The notes beneath the pieces were generated by a model that did no database searches, was not told the origin of the DNA, and saw only the letters and a program-made list of their open reading frames with translations. Of a DNA stretch of 48,668 nt, positions 26,790 through 35,417 are shown in pieces (the first letter of the stretch is position 1; every line of letters starts with the position of its first letter). This stretch comes from Senegalia massiliensis. Lineage in GTDB: Bacteria > Bacillota > Clostridia > Tissierellales > SIT17. The stretch lies in NCBI RefSeq assembly GCF_009911265.1, contig NZ_QXXA01000018.1:1-48668 (forward strand), in the 5' to 3' direction. Both the position numbers and the translations under genes were made by a program.

Positions 26790-27728
26790 ATGCTTACAGA
26801 AATAAATCAAGAAATACTGGTAATTAAAGAAAAATTAAGAGAAAATAAAAAGCTCAAATCATTGAAAAAAACAATAGAGGAAGAACTTGAAACAAAGAAA
26901 ATTCAACAAAAAGAATTAAAGAAAATATTAGAAAAAGAAAGAAAAGACTTTGAAAAACTTGAAGATTTAAGTTTAAGTTCAATATTTCTATCATTAACAG
27001 GAAAGAAAGAAGAAAAACTTGATAAAGAAAAAGAAGAATATATTATAGCAAAACTTAGATATGAAGATTGTATTAAACAGATTAATGAGTTGGAAACCCA
27101 GCTAGATGATACTAACCAATTATTGATAAACTATGAAAAAGTTGATAAAAGATATGAGGATTTAATAAAAGAAAAGGAAGAATTATTAATTAGAGAAGGT
27201 GGAAATTTAGGGAATGAATTAAAAAATAAAATTTTAAATATAGATCAACTTAAAGTAGATATGAAAGAATTAAGAGAAGCTATAAATGCTGGTAAAGATG
27301 CATTAAGTTCTTTAGATCTTGTAGAAGAAAAACTTAATAGTGCAAGGAACTGGGGTACTTGGGATATACTTGGTGGTGGTCTAATTTCTAATATGGCTAA
27401 ACATTCAGCCATAAATGAAGCAAATAATATAGCAAAAACTGCTCAATTTGACCTTAAAAAATTTAAAAAAGAATTATCAGATGTAAATGAATTTACAAGT
27501 ATTCAGGTTAATTTATCTTCTTTTGTATCTTTTGCAGATTTTTTCTTTGATGGTATATTGTCTGATTGGTTTGTGCAGTCAAAAATAAAAGATTCATTAA
27601 ACAATGTTAATGCAGCTATGAGAGAAATAGAGGTTATAATTTCAGATTTAAATCAAAATATTAATAAATTAGAAAATAACTTAAATGAATTAGAATTAGA
27701 AGTAAAAAATATTTTGAATAATATTTAA
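26790..27728 (+). CDS. Coiled-coil protein of unknown function
   Basis: 312 residues, rich in Glu and Lys, with heptad-like patterns over about residues 5-70, 85-140 and 270-310. A non-helical segment SLSSIFLSLTGKKEEKL (about 57-74) and a glycine-rich centre WGTWDILGGGLISNMAKHSA (about 188-207) interrupt the coils. No signal peptide or clear membrane helix. I do not recognise a function; proteins with the same GKKEEKLDKE and WDILGGG signatures seem to recur in Clostridia, pointing to a real conserved family. AGGGGAG (26775-26781) precedes the ATG. It is separated from DUF4349 by a terminator and followed by the amidase gene. Confidence 0.75.
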   Translation: MLTEINQEILVIKEKLRENKKLKSLKKTIEEELETKKIQQKELKKILEKERKDFEKLEDLSLSSIFLSLTGKKEEKLDKEKEEYIIAKLRYEDCIKQINELETQLDDTNQLLINYEKVDKRYEDLIKEKEELLIREGGNLGNELKNKILNIDQLKVDMKELREAINAGKDALSSLDLVEEKLNSARNWGTWDILGGGLISNMAKHSAINEANNIAKTAQFDLKKFKKELSDVNEFTSIQVNLSSFVSFADFFFDGILSDWFVQSKIKDSLNNVNAAMREIEVIISDLNQNINKLENNLNELELEVKNILNNI

Positions 27729-27767
27729 TATTACTTTACAACATATTTTTATATAAAGGAGATAAGG

Positions 27768-29252
27768 ATGAAAAAAGAAAAGTTTTGTTTAGAAGAAGCA
27801 ACTATAGACTCAATTCATACTGAATTTAAAAATGGTAGCTTGACTTGTAAAGAACTTATAAAAAAGTACATAGATAGAATTGAAAAATGTGACAAAATAG
27901 GCCCTATGATTAATTCTGTAATTATGATAAATAAAAATGCATTTAAAATAGCAGATGAATTAGATGAAAAATTTAAAAAATCAGGATTAACAGGACCTTT
28001 GCATGGAATACCTGTATTGTTAAAAGATAATATTAATTTAGAAGGTACTGAAACTACAGCAGGTTCTATTAGCTTAAAAGAAGTAAAATCTGAAAAGAAT
28101 GCTTTTATTACTAAAAAGCTAAAAGATGCAGGTGCTATAATAATAGCAAAAGTTAATTTACATGAATTTGCAATATGGGGTGAAACAGTAAGTTCCATAC
28201 TTGGACAAACTTTAAATCCTTATGATTTAACTAGAACACCTGGGGGCTCTAGTGGTGGAACTGGTGCAGCAGTAGCTATGAATTTTGGTTTAATAGGGAT
28301 AGGAACAGATACAGTAAATTCTGTAAGGTCTCCTGCTTCAGCATGTAATTTAGTAGGATTTAGACCAACTGTTGGGTTAGTAAGTAGGAGTGGAATTATA
28401 CCTTATTCATTGACTCAAGATACAGCTGGACCAATTATGCGTACTGTAGAAGATACGGCAAAGGTATTAGATGCAATTGTTGGATATGATGTTAAGGATC
28501 CAATGACAGCATGGTCTATAGGAAATATCCCTAAAACTTATACAAAGTACTTAAACACAGAAGGATTGAATGGGAAAAGAATTGGAGTATTAAAAAGTTT
28601 TTTTGGTAATGAAGAAATACATAAACAAGTAAATGACATAATATATAGTAATTTAAAAGTTATGGAAGACAATGGTGCTGAGGTAGTAAATATTTATGAG
28701 AATATAGATGCTGATAAGTTAATAGAACAAACAAGTGTACATCTTTATGAATTAAAAGAAGACTTAAATGAATATTTAAAAGAGTTGGGATCAAGATCCA
28801 AAGTTAATTCACTTAATGATATAATAAAATCTAAGAAATATCATAAGGGAATAGAAAAAAATATTAAATTTGCAGAAACTATTGATAGAAGTATGCCTGA
28901 ATATAATAAAAGAATAGTTAATAGGATTGAACTACAAAATTTAGTAATGGAACTTATGGCAAAATATAAATTAGATGCAATTTTATATCCTCATCAAAAA
29001 AGACCAGTTGTAAAAGTAGGTGAATCTCAAGTAGATAGAAATGGAGTATTAGGAGCTATAACTGGATTTCCTTCTTGCGTATTACCTGCTGGATTTACAA
29101 ATCAAACGGAAACAGCACCGATTGGTATTCCGGTAGGTATAGAATTTTTAACTAGAGAATGGAATGAATCTGTATTATTTGAAATTGCATATGGTCTTGA
29201 ACAATCAACTAAAAATAGGAAAAGTCCTGTTATAAATAAAAATATTGTTTAG
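27768..29252 (+). CDS. Amidase (amidase-signature family)
   Basis: 494 residues. The Ser-cisSer-Lys triad is present with family-typical spacing: K86 (PVLLKDN), S161 (PGGSSGGTGAAVA) and S185 (DTVNSVRSPAS); the spacings 75 and 24 equal those of the mammalian FAAH triad. It hydrolyses an amide bond; substrate unknown. The oxyanion-loop sequence is DTVNS where DTGGS is usual, worth noting but seen in a known branch, I believe. No gatB/gatC neighbours, so it is not GatA. No clear signal peptide, so cytosolic. AAAGGAG (27755-27761) precedes the ATG. Convergent with the nitroreductase gene. Confidence 0.87.
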   Translation: MKKEKFCLEEATIDSIHTEFKNGSLTCKELIKKYIDRIEKCDKIGPMINSVIMINKNAFKIADELDEKFKKSGLTGPLHGIPVLLKDNINLEGTETTAGSISLKEVKSEKNAFITKKLKDAGAIIIAKVNLHEFAIWGETVSSILGQTLNPYDLTRTPGGSSGGTGAAVAMNFGLIGIGTDTVNSVRSPASACNLVGFRPTVGLVSRSGIIPYSLTQDTAGPIMRTVEDTAKVLDAIVGYDVKDPMTAWSIGNIPKTYTKYLNTEGLNGKRIGVLKSFFGNEEIHKQVNDIIYSNLKVMEDNGAEVVNIYENIDADKLIEQTSVHLYELKEDLNEYLKELGSRSKVNSLNDIIKSKKYHKGIEKNIKFAETIDRSMPEYNKRIVNRIELQNLVMELMAKYKLDAILYPHQKRPVVKVGESQVDRNGVLGAITGFPSCVLPAGFTNQTETAPIGIPVGIEFLTREWNESVLFEIAYGLEQSTKNRKSPVINKNIV

Positions 29253-29277
29253 GAAATTTCCTAAACAACATTTTTTA
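29246..29277. terminator. Bidirectional terminator between amidase and nitroreductase
   Basis: The perfect 24-base palindrome starting TTGTTTAGGAAA (29246-29269) is followed by CATTTTTT. It overlaps the amidase stop and ends both convergent genes. Confidence 0.8.
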
Positions 29278-30033
29278 TTTATCTTCAATTCTTAAATTAA
29301 ACCCTTGATTTTTAACTACATTTAAAAGTTTACTTCTTTTTTCGTTTTCCATTTTAAGAATTTCAACTACTTGTTTACTAAATTCATCAAGAGATTTTGT
29401 TTCATTTCTTAAATCATAGTATTCCTTCATTTCTTTATCGTATTCCTTTATAGATTCTAGATAATTTTCTTGTTTTTTATACCTGTTTTCAAATACTTTA
29501 AGAGATATATCCATTCTAGGTTTTAACATAGGATATTGATCTGGATAACCAAAGCCAACTCCTACTATAGGAAATGTAAGTCTTGGAAGTTCTAATAGAT
29601 CTATGATAGCTTGAGGGTCATTTAAAATACTTCCTAGATAAACAGTACCCATATCTAATGATTCAATAGCTGTAATCATATTTTGAGCAGCTATTGCACC
29701 ATCTGTAAATCCTTGAAAAAATCTATCCATATCTTTTTTATGAGGTAAATTTTCCCCTAGTTCTTCTGATATTCTAGCATTTCTATATACATCAACTATA
29801 AATATAACTAGCTCTGGAAAATTTTTTATATAGTCTTGGTTACATATTTTACTTATCTTGTCTTTTGTTTTATCATCAGTTATACGAATTATGCTATAAG
29901 ATTGCATAGCTATACTAGAAGCAGTACGATTTGCTACTTTAAATAATGTGTTTAAAGTATTTTCATCTACTTTTTTATTTTTGAATTTCCTAATTGTACG
30001 GTGATTTAATTGACTTTCGATAGTTTTATTCAA
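29275..30033 (-). CDS. Nitroreductase-family NAD(P)H-dependent flavin oxidoreductase (NfsA-like)
   Basis: 252 residues, FMN-binding nitroreductase fold: HRTIRKFKNKKVDE at the N-terminus (phosphate contacts), SSIAMQSYSIIRI, DGAIAAQNMITAIESLDMGTVYLGS in the dimer core, and FPIVGVGFGYPDQ, the pattern of NfsA/FrxA-type enzymes with an extended C-terminus. It would reduce nitro compounds, quinones or flavins; physiological substrate unknown. The start is TTG (complement of CAA at 30031-30033) with AAAGGATGAG upstream on the minus strand. Divergent from the B12-riboswitch operon. Confidence 0.87.
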   Translation of the reverse strand: MNKTIESQLNHRTIRKFKNKKVDENTLNTLFKVANRTASSIAMQSYSIIRITDDKTKDKISKICNQDYIKNFPELVIFIVDVYRNARISEELGENLPHKKDMDRFFQGFTDGAIAAQNMITAIESLDMGTVYLGSILNDPQAIIDLLELPRLTFPIVGVGFGYPDQYPMLKPRMDISLKVFENRYKKQENYLESIKEYDKEMKEYYDLRNETKSLDEFSKQVVEILKMENEKRSKLLNVVKNQGFNLRIEDK

Positions 30034-30120
30034 TAAATCTCATCCTTTCAAATATAATAGATATCTAATATATTTTTTACCACTAATTTTAATTATCAAA
30101 CTTTATTTTTGACGACAGAA

Positions 30121-30149
30121 TTGACAACTTTAACTAATAATGATATATT
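30121..30149 (+). promoter_or_regulatory. Promoter of the cobalamin-riboswitch operon
   Basis: TTGACA (30121-30126), 17 bp, TATATT (30144-30149). Transcription would start around 30157, just before the riboswitch. Confidence 0.75.
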
Positions 30150-30164
30150 ATAAACAAATTGAAT

Positions 30165-30350
30165 ATAGCTATATTGGTACAATTTAATGTTAAATTGTTT
30201 AAAAGGGAAGTTCGGTGAAATACCGACACGGTCCCGCCACTGTAATAGATAGAATCTTATGAATACCACTATGATGAACATGGGAAGGTATAAGATTTGT
30301 TATTCTTAAGTCAGGAGACCTGCCAATAGTGTAAGCGCTGTTTATTACTC
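30165..30350 (+). ncRNA. Cobalamin (B12) riboswitch
   Basis: The conserved elements appear in order: the GGGAAGTTCGGTGAAA region with a GTTCGGTG..TACCGAC stem (30206-30229), CGGTCCCGCCACTGTAA (30229-30245), and the B12 box AAGTCAGGAGACCTGCC (30308-30324). This is an adenosylcobalamin-class aptamer. A terminator follows at 30382-30408, so B12 binding probably shuts off the CGGC-btuFCD operon by premature termination. Outer boundaries are approximate. Confidence 0.95.
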
Positions 30351-30381
30351 ACGAGGATGAGGAGGTGTTATTTGATAATAT

Positions 30382-30408
30382 CCTTTCTATGTCTAGAAAG
30401 GTTTTTTT
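30382..30408 (+). terminator. Riboswitch-controlled terminator
   Basis: Stem CCTTTCTA / TAGAAAGG (30382-30389 with 30394-30401), then seven T. It lies about 60 bases after the B12 box, as expected for the expression platform. A second hairpin with a long T-run (TCAGCA / TGCTGA, 30421-30445) follows and may reinforce it. Confidence 0.82.
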
Positions 30409-30611
30409 ATTAGTAATAAGTCAGCAAATATATGCTGATTTTTTTATGTTTAGATTACAATTACTACTATATAATACCTTATAATATTAGTAATTTAGAA
30501 TAAATTCGTTATAAGTTATAGGATTAATAGAAGATCTATATTGTCAATTATAAGTGTTTAGTAGAACTATCCTATATAGAGTAATCTATTCATATGTTAG
30601 GAGTGAATTTA

Positions 30612-30932
30612 ATGAATATAGCAATTGGAATATGTGAAAAGGTAAATGGAATTTGCACAACAATGGGATGTTTTAAAGCTTTTAATAATAAAGAAAAATA
30701 TTTTAAAAGCTATAAAAATGAAGAAATAAATCTATCATCTTTTTTTACATGTCAAATATGTTCTAGTGAGTCAAAAGATTGGGTAAATGAATTAGCAGAT
30801 AGATTTGTAAAAAATAATATATTTAAAGTACATATAGGTGTATGTATAGTAAAGTGTAAAGCAGAGAAGAAGGAAGAAATAGTAAATATATTTAAATCTA
30901 AAGGAATAAAAGTAATTGAGGGAACTCATTAA
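30612..30932 (+). CDS. CGGC-domain protein (predicted metal-binding)
   Basis: 106 residues: ICEKVNGICTTMGCFKAFNN at the start and FFTCQICSS in the middle give the cysteine pattern of the CGGC domain (C-x5-C-x4-C, then CxxC), with two later cysteines in VCIVKC. Predicted to bind a metal or cofactor; no activity is established. The ATG at 30612 is chosen over 30594 because TAGGAG (30598-30603) is placed for it and the domain starts there. It is the first gene after the B12 riboswitch and 16 bp before the substrate-binding protein gene, so it belongs to the B12 regulon, perhaps in corrinoid or cobalt handling (inference). Confidence 0.8.
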   Translation: MNIAIGICEKVNGICTTMGCFKAFNNKEKYFKSYKNEEINLSSFFTCQICSSESKDWVNELADRFVKNNIFKVHIGVCIVKCKAEKKEEIVNIFKSKGIKVIEGTH

Positions 30933-30948
30933 TAGAAAGGTGAAATAA

Positions 30949-31980
30949 ATGAAAAGAATAATTAAAAAACTAAGTATTTTTATATTGATAATTTTTTTAG
31001 TGAATTTAGTAGGATGTAGGAATGATAATAGTGATTCAAAAGAGTCAAATACTGAATCAACAGTTGTAGAAAAAAATGAATCCAATAAAAGCAATGAAAG
31101 TTCTCATTATCCTGTAACTGTTACTACTTATAATTGGGCTAAGGAGCCAGTGGAAATAACGTTTAATGAAGCTCCTCAAAGGGTAGTTGCAATATACCAA
31201 AGTGCAATAGAAACACTTTTAGCTTTAGATCAAGGAGATAAAATAGTAGCAGCTTCATATTTAGATGATCCAGTTAAAGAAGAATTTAAGGAATCATTTG
31301 ATAAAATAAAATATTATAAGCAACTTCCAACAAAAGAAGAGATATTAGCATTGGAACCTGATTTTATTACTAGTTGGTATTCTTTATTTGCAGAGAAGGT
31401 TTATGGCGATGTTTCTTTTTGGCATGAAAGAGACATCAATACTTATATCCAGCAGAATAGCGGTGTTAAATCACCTAACACTTTAGAAAATGAGTATCAA
31501 GATATAATTAATATGGGAAAAATATTTAATGTAGAAGATAAAGCTAATAAGATTGTAAAAGAAATGAAAGAACAAATTGAAAAAGCTAAAGAAAGCGTAA
31601 AGAGTAAAGAAAAAGTAAAAACAGTTATTTTAGAAGTAGGAAAAGAAGGACAATATAGAATATATGGAGAAGATAGTATAGGTGGAGATATAGCAACTCA
31701 AGTAGGAGCAGATTTAGTTGCTAAAAAAAATATAGGGATGGAAGATTTGATAAATTTAAACCCTGATGTTATTTTTACAGTATATTATGGTGATTCAATA
31801 GATAGAGAAGAAGCAGTTAATAGCATAATGGATAATCCTGCTCTTGGAAGTATTTCTGCGGTTAAAAATGATAGAGTAAACCCTATTGTATTAAGTGAAG
31901 TTTATGCAAGTGGTATTAGAACTATGGATGGAATAAATACTATAATTGAAGGGATTTATCCAGATATGAAAGGTGAATAG
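30949..31980 (+). CDS. btuF: Corrinoid ABC transporter, substrate-binding lipoprotein (BtuF-like)
   Basis: 343 residues. Lipoprotein signal with lipobox LVGC (C23), a Ser/Asn/Glu-rich linker to about 48, then a type III periplasmic-binding fold (PF01497): APQRVVAIYQSAIETLLAL, LPTKEEILALEPDFI, a long linking helix, and NLNPDVIFTVYYG. This fold binds corrinoids, siderophores or haem; the riboswitch upstream makes cobalamin the best call. GAAAGGTG precedes the ATG. The permease gene starts 3 bp after the stop. Ferric siderophore binding is the alternative. Confidence 0.85.
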   Translation: MKRIIKKLSIFILIIFLVNLVGCRNDNSDSKESNTESTVVEKNESNKSNESSHYPVTVTTYNWAKEPVEITFNEAPQRVVAIYQSAIETLLALDQGDKIVAASYLDDPVKEEFKESFDKIKYYKQLPTKEEILALEPDFITSWYSLFAEKVYGDVSFWHERDINTYIQQNSGVKSPNTLENEYQDIINMGKIFNVEDKANKIVKEMKEQIEKAKESVKSKEKVKTVILEVGKEGQYRIYGEDSIGGDIATQVGADLVAKKNIGMEDLINLNPDVIFTVYYGDSIDREEAVNSIMDNPALGSISAVKNDRVNPIVLSEVYASGIRTMDGINTIIEGIYPDMKGE

Positions 31981-31983
31981 ATA

Positions 31984-33066
31984 ATGGAAGATTCAAATAA
32001 CCTTAAGAATAAAAAATGTTTAATAGAAACACCTACTTATATAGGTGTTTCTATTATTCTAGTTTTATTTTTATTATTTTCTTTTTTTTACTCAATAACA
32101 TTTGGTTCAATAGATATTTCAGTGAAAGATATATATAGAATAATATTACATAAAATATTTAATATAGGTTCTATTGATAATTTATCAAGGGCAATTATTG
32201 ATATTGTTTGGTTAGTAAGATTACCAAGGATAATTTTAGCCATAATTGTTGGAATGGGTCTTTCGGTTTCTGGAGTTATTATGCAAGCAGTTGTAAAAAA
32301 TCCGTTAGCTGATCCATATATATTAGGAATTTCATCAGGAGCTTCACTTGGTGCTACTCTTGCTATAATGCTTGGCATTGGAACTACATTAGGTTCTAAC
32401 TATGTTGGTATAAGTGCTTTTATAATGGCTTTTATAGTTTCAATTATGGTAGTTGCTTTAGCAAATTTAGGGGGAAGACCAACTTCTACAAAACTTTTAT
32501 TAGCAGGTATGGCTATTAGTACATTATGTTCTTCATTTTCAAGTTTTATAATATATACTTCTGAAAACAGAGAGGGTATGAGAACTGTAGCTTTTTGGCT
32601 TATGGGTAGCTTTAGTGGAGCAAATTGGGATAACTTAAAAATTGCAATTCCTGTAGTAGTTATTTCTACTATATTTTTTATAACACAATATAGAACTTTA
32701 AATCTAATGTTATTAGGAGATGAAGTATCTATTACCTTAGGTACTGATTTACAAAGATATAGGCAATTTTATTTATTAATAACTTCAATTATTATAGGTT
32801 TTTTAGTGTTTAATGCAGGTATAATAGGGTTTGTAGGATTAATAGTTCCTCATATAGCAAGATTAATTTTTGGAACAGATCATAAAAAAATCCTTTTAAT
32901 GTCAGCTTTGATAGGTTCTATTCTTCTGATATGGTCAGATGTTATATCAAGATTAATAATCCAAGGTAGTGAAGTACCAGTAGGGATAATAATATCATTA
33001 ATCGGAGCTCCAAGCTTTGTATATCTTATAGTTAGTAGAACCTATGGTTTTGGAGGGAAAAATTAA
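31984..33066 (+). CDS. btuC: Corrinoid ABC transporter permease (BtuC/FecCD family)
   Basis: 360 residues with about ten membrane helices and the FecCD/BtuC signatures: RLPRIILAIIVGMGLSVSG, MQAVVKNPLADPYILGISSG, and the coupling region GIIGFVGLIVPHIARLIFG. It forms the membrane channel as a homodimer with the ATPase encoded next. A weak AGGTG within the btuF end is its ribosome binding site. The stop overlaps the ATPase start by one base (taATG), so stoichiometric expression is likely. Same riboswitch operon. Confidence 0.9.
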   Translation: MEDSNNLKNKKCLIETPTYIGVSIILVLFLLFSFFYSITFGSIDISVKDIYRIILHKIFNIGSIDNLSRAIIDIVWLVRLPRIILAIIVGMGLSVSGVIMQAVVKNPLADPYILGISSGASLGATLAIMLGIGTTLGSNYVGISAFIMAFIVSIMVVALANLGGRPTSTKLLLAGMAISTLCSSFSSFIIYTSENREGMRTVAFWLMGSFSGANWDNLKIAIPVVVISTIFFITQYRTLNLMLLGDEVSITLGTDLQRYRQFYLLITSIIIGFLVFNAGIIGFVGLIVPHIARLIFGTDHKKILLMSALIGSILLIWSDVISRLIIQGSEVPVGIIISLIGAPSFVYLIVSRTYGFGGKN

Positions 33067-33827
33067 TGAATTTAAAAACTAAAGATATAGATGTTTTGTT
33101 AGGGAATAATCAAATATTAAAATCTATAGATATAAATGTTAAAAACAAAGAATTTGTTGGAATAATAGGTCCTAATGGAAGTGGGAAAAGTACATTTTTA
33201 AAATGTATTTATAGAGTATTAAAACCTAATAGTGGTACTATATTTATACAAAATAAAAATCTAAATAACTATCATGTAAAAGAAACTGCTAAGCTTATAT
33301 CTGTAGTTTCACAATATAATGATACTCAATTTGATTTTACTGTACTTGATATGGTTTTGTTTGGAAGATCACCACATAAAAAAATTTTTGAAAAGGACAA
33401 TAGTGAAGATCTTAAAATAGCATATGAATGTTTAGAACAAGTAGGTATGACTAATTATTCAAAAAGAAATTTTTCAACTCTATCTGGAGGTGAAAAGCAA
33501 AGGGTAATACTTGCAAGAGCACTTGCCCAAAAAGCCAAATGCTTAGTATTAGATGAGCCAACTAATCATTTAGATATAAAATATCAACTGCAATTAATGG
33601 ATATAGTAAAGAAATTAAATATAACAGTGGTATCAGCTATTCATGACTTAAACATAGCTTCATTATTTTGTGATAAAATATATGCTTTAAAAGAGGGAAG
33701 GGTAATTGAATATGGAACTCCTAAAGAAGTGTTAACAAGAGAAACAATTAAAAATATTTATGACGTTGATTGTAAAATAGTTGAATCAGAAAATGGTAAA
33801 GTAAATATAATATATAATCCCTTATAA
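33066..33827 (+). CDS. btuD: Corrinoid ABC transporter ATP-binding protein (BtuD-like)
   Basis: 253 residues: Walker A GPNGSGKST (35-43), Q-loop SVVSQYN, signature LSGGEKQR (about 140-147), Walker B CLVLDEPTNHLD, and the switch histidine in VSAIHDLNIA. Typical FepC/BtuD size and sequence. Powers uptake through the preceding permease. The ATG overlaps the btuC stop. A strong terminator (33827-33862 plus T-run) ends the operon before radA. Confidence 0.9.
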   Translation: MNLKTKDIDVLLGNNQILKSIDINVKNKEFVGIIGPNGSGKSTFLKCIYRVLKPNSGTIFIQNKNLNNYHVKETAKLISVVSQYNDTQFDFTVLDMVLFGRSPHKKIFEKDNSEDLKIAYECLEQVGMTNYSKRNFSTLSGGEKQRVILARALAQKAKCLVLDEPTNHLDIKYQLQLMDIVKKLNITVVSAIHDLNIASLFCDKIYALKEGRVIEYGTPKEVLTRETIKNIYDVDCKIVESENGKVNIIYNPL

Positions 33828-33865
33828 AAACAATAACAAAACATATGTTTTGTTATTGTTTTTTT
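33827..33865 (+). terminator. Terminator of the B12 operon
   Basis: A long near-perfect palindrome centred on CATATG (AAAACAATAACAAAA / TTTTGTTATTGTTTT, 33827-33862) ends in seven T. It overlaps the btuD stop region and precedes radA. Confidence 0.88.
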
Positions 33866-33893
33866 GATATAATTGATATGTGAGGTGATAGTA

Positions 33894-35279
33894 TTGGCAA
33901 AGACAAAAACTAAATTTGTATGTGATGAATGTGGATATGAAACTGCAAAGTGGATGGGAAGATGTCCTACATGTAATGAATGGAATACATTTAAAGAGAT
34001 AATTATAGATAAAACAAATATTATAAGTTCAAATAATAAAAGACAATTGAAGAAAGCAAAGAGATTAATGGAAGTAGATTCAAAAGATAGCGATAGAATA
34101 GTTACAAGTATGAATGAGTTCAATAGAGTTTTAGGTGGTGGAATAGTAAAAGATTCTGTGATTATATTAACAGCAAAACCAGGTGCTGGTAAATCCACAT
34201 TGTTACTTGAAGTATCTGGCGATTTATCAAATAAAGGATATAAAGTACTTTATGCTTCAGGTGAAGAAAGTGAAAGTCAAATAAAAAATAGAGCAAATAG
34301 AATCTTAAAGGATAAAATGGATAATATCTGGCTTTTGTCTGATACCAGTATGGATAATGTACTTACATCTATTGAAGAAGTTGATCCTGATATAGTTATA
34401 ATGGATAGTATACAAACATTTTCACTTGAAGAACATAATTCAAAACCCGGTTCTCCAGTTCAAACTATGGAATGTGCAAATGCTGCTGTAAATGTAGCTA
34501 AAAATAAAAACAGACCAAGGGCTATTATTATGATAGGTCATATGACTAAAAACAATGAAATGGCTGGGCTTAGAACATTAGAACACTTAGTGGATACAGT
34601 TCTTTTCTTAGAAGGAGATAACGAAGAAGAACTTAGAATACTTACTCCTAAAAAGAATAGATTTGGTAGGACAGGAGAACTTGGGATATTTTCTATGGAG
34701 GAAGATGGTATGGTTCCTATAGAAAATCCGTCAGAGTATTTTATGACACGTAGAGAAGAGGATGAAGTAATTGCAGGTTCTGCTATATCTGTTATAAAAG
34801 AAGGATCAAGATCTATTATTGTAGAAATAGAATCCTTAGTATCAGCATCATTTACTCCATATCCATCTAGGATAGGGGAATGCCTAAGAAAAGACCAACT
34901 AAATACACTTATATCAATACTTGAGCAAAGAGGAGGAAGTTCTCTATATGACAAGAATGTAGTTATAAAGACTACAGGAGGACTTAAATTAACTGAAACC
35001 TCTGTTAATCTTGCTATTATAATGAGTATAGTTTCTTCCATAAAAAATAAAGGGATACCAAGTAATACTGTGTTTATTGGTGATGTAGGATTAACAGGAG
35101 AGCTTAAAAAAGTGCCTTCTATTGAGTCAAGAATAAATGAAATAGAGAGAATGGGGTTTAAAAAAGTATATGTTGCAGCCGACTCCTTAAAAGATAATAT
35201 GAAGTTTAAAAATATAAAAGTTATAAGGTTAAAGACTTTACGAGAAGTTATAAATCATATATTCTTTAAAAACAAGTAA
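33894..35279 (+). CDS. radA: DNA repair protein RadA
   Basis: 461 residues, RecA-like helicase that helps branch migration during recombinational repair. An N-terminal zinc finger (C10/C13 with C24/C27: CDECGY..WMGRCPTC), a RecA-type ATPase with Walker A AKPGAGKST (K100; most relatives have GDPGIGKST), the RadA-specific KNRFG motif (KKNRFGRTGELGIF), and a Lon-like C-terminal domain. The start is TTG 33894 (MAKTKTKF), as in other RadA, with GAGGTGA (33882-33888) in front. In many Firmicutes radA directly follows clpC; here 11 kb of accessory genes lie between them. Confidence 0.94.
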   Translation: MAKTKTKFVCDECGYETAKWMGRCPTCNEWNTFKEIIIDKTNIISSNNKRQLKKAKRLMEVDSKDSDRIVTSMNEFNRVLGGGIVKDSVIILTAKPGAGKSTLLLEVSGDLSNKGYKVLYASGEESESQIKNRANRILKDKMDNIWLLSDTSMDNVLTSIEEVDPDIVIMDSIQTFSLEEHNSKPGSPVQTMECANAAVNVAKNKNRPRAIIMIGHMTKNNEMAGLRTLEHLVDTVLFLEGDNEEELRILTPKKNRFGRTGELGIFSMEEDGMVPIENPSEYFMTRREEDEVIAGSAISVIKEGSRSIIVEIESLVSASFTPYPSRIGECLRKDQLNTLISILEQRGGSSLYDKNVVIKTTGGLKLTETSVNLAIIMSIVSSIKNKGIPSNTVFIGDVGLTGELKKVPSIESRINEIERMGFKKVYVAADSLKDNMKFKNIKVIRLKTLREVINHIFFKNK

Positions 35280-35313
35280 ATTGTAGAATTTTATCAAATA
35301 TTGTTACATTCAG

Positions 35314-35343
35314 TTGACAAACGTTTGAGTTATGTGGTAAAAT
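35314..35343 (+). promoter_or_regulatory. Promoter of the carD gene
   Basis: TTGACA (35314-35319), 18 bp, TAAAAT (35338-35343), 75 bp before the carD start. Confidence 0.7.
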
Positions 35344-35417
35344 GTTAAATTTGACAAGAAAGCTATAATATTGTATACTGTCTTTATGAGTATGTTTATA
35401 ATGTGGGAGGGTTTTAT

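Noticed and set aside
30361-30412. Leader peptide starting at TTG 30373 behind GGAGGTG
   Set aside because: The 13-codon frame coincides with the riboswitch terminator stem and shows no codon pattern suggesting attenuation.
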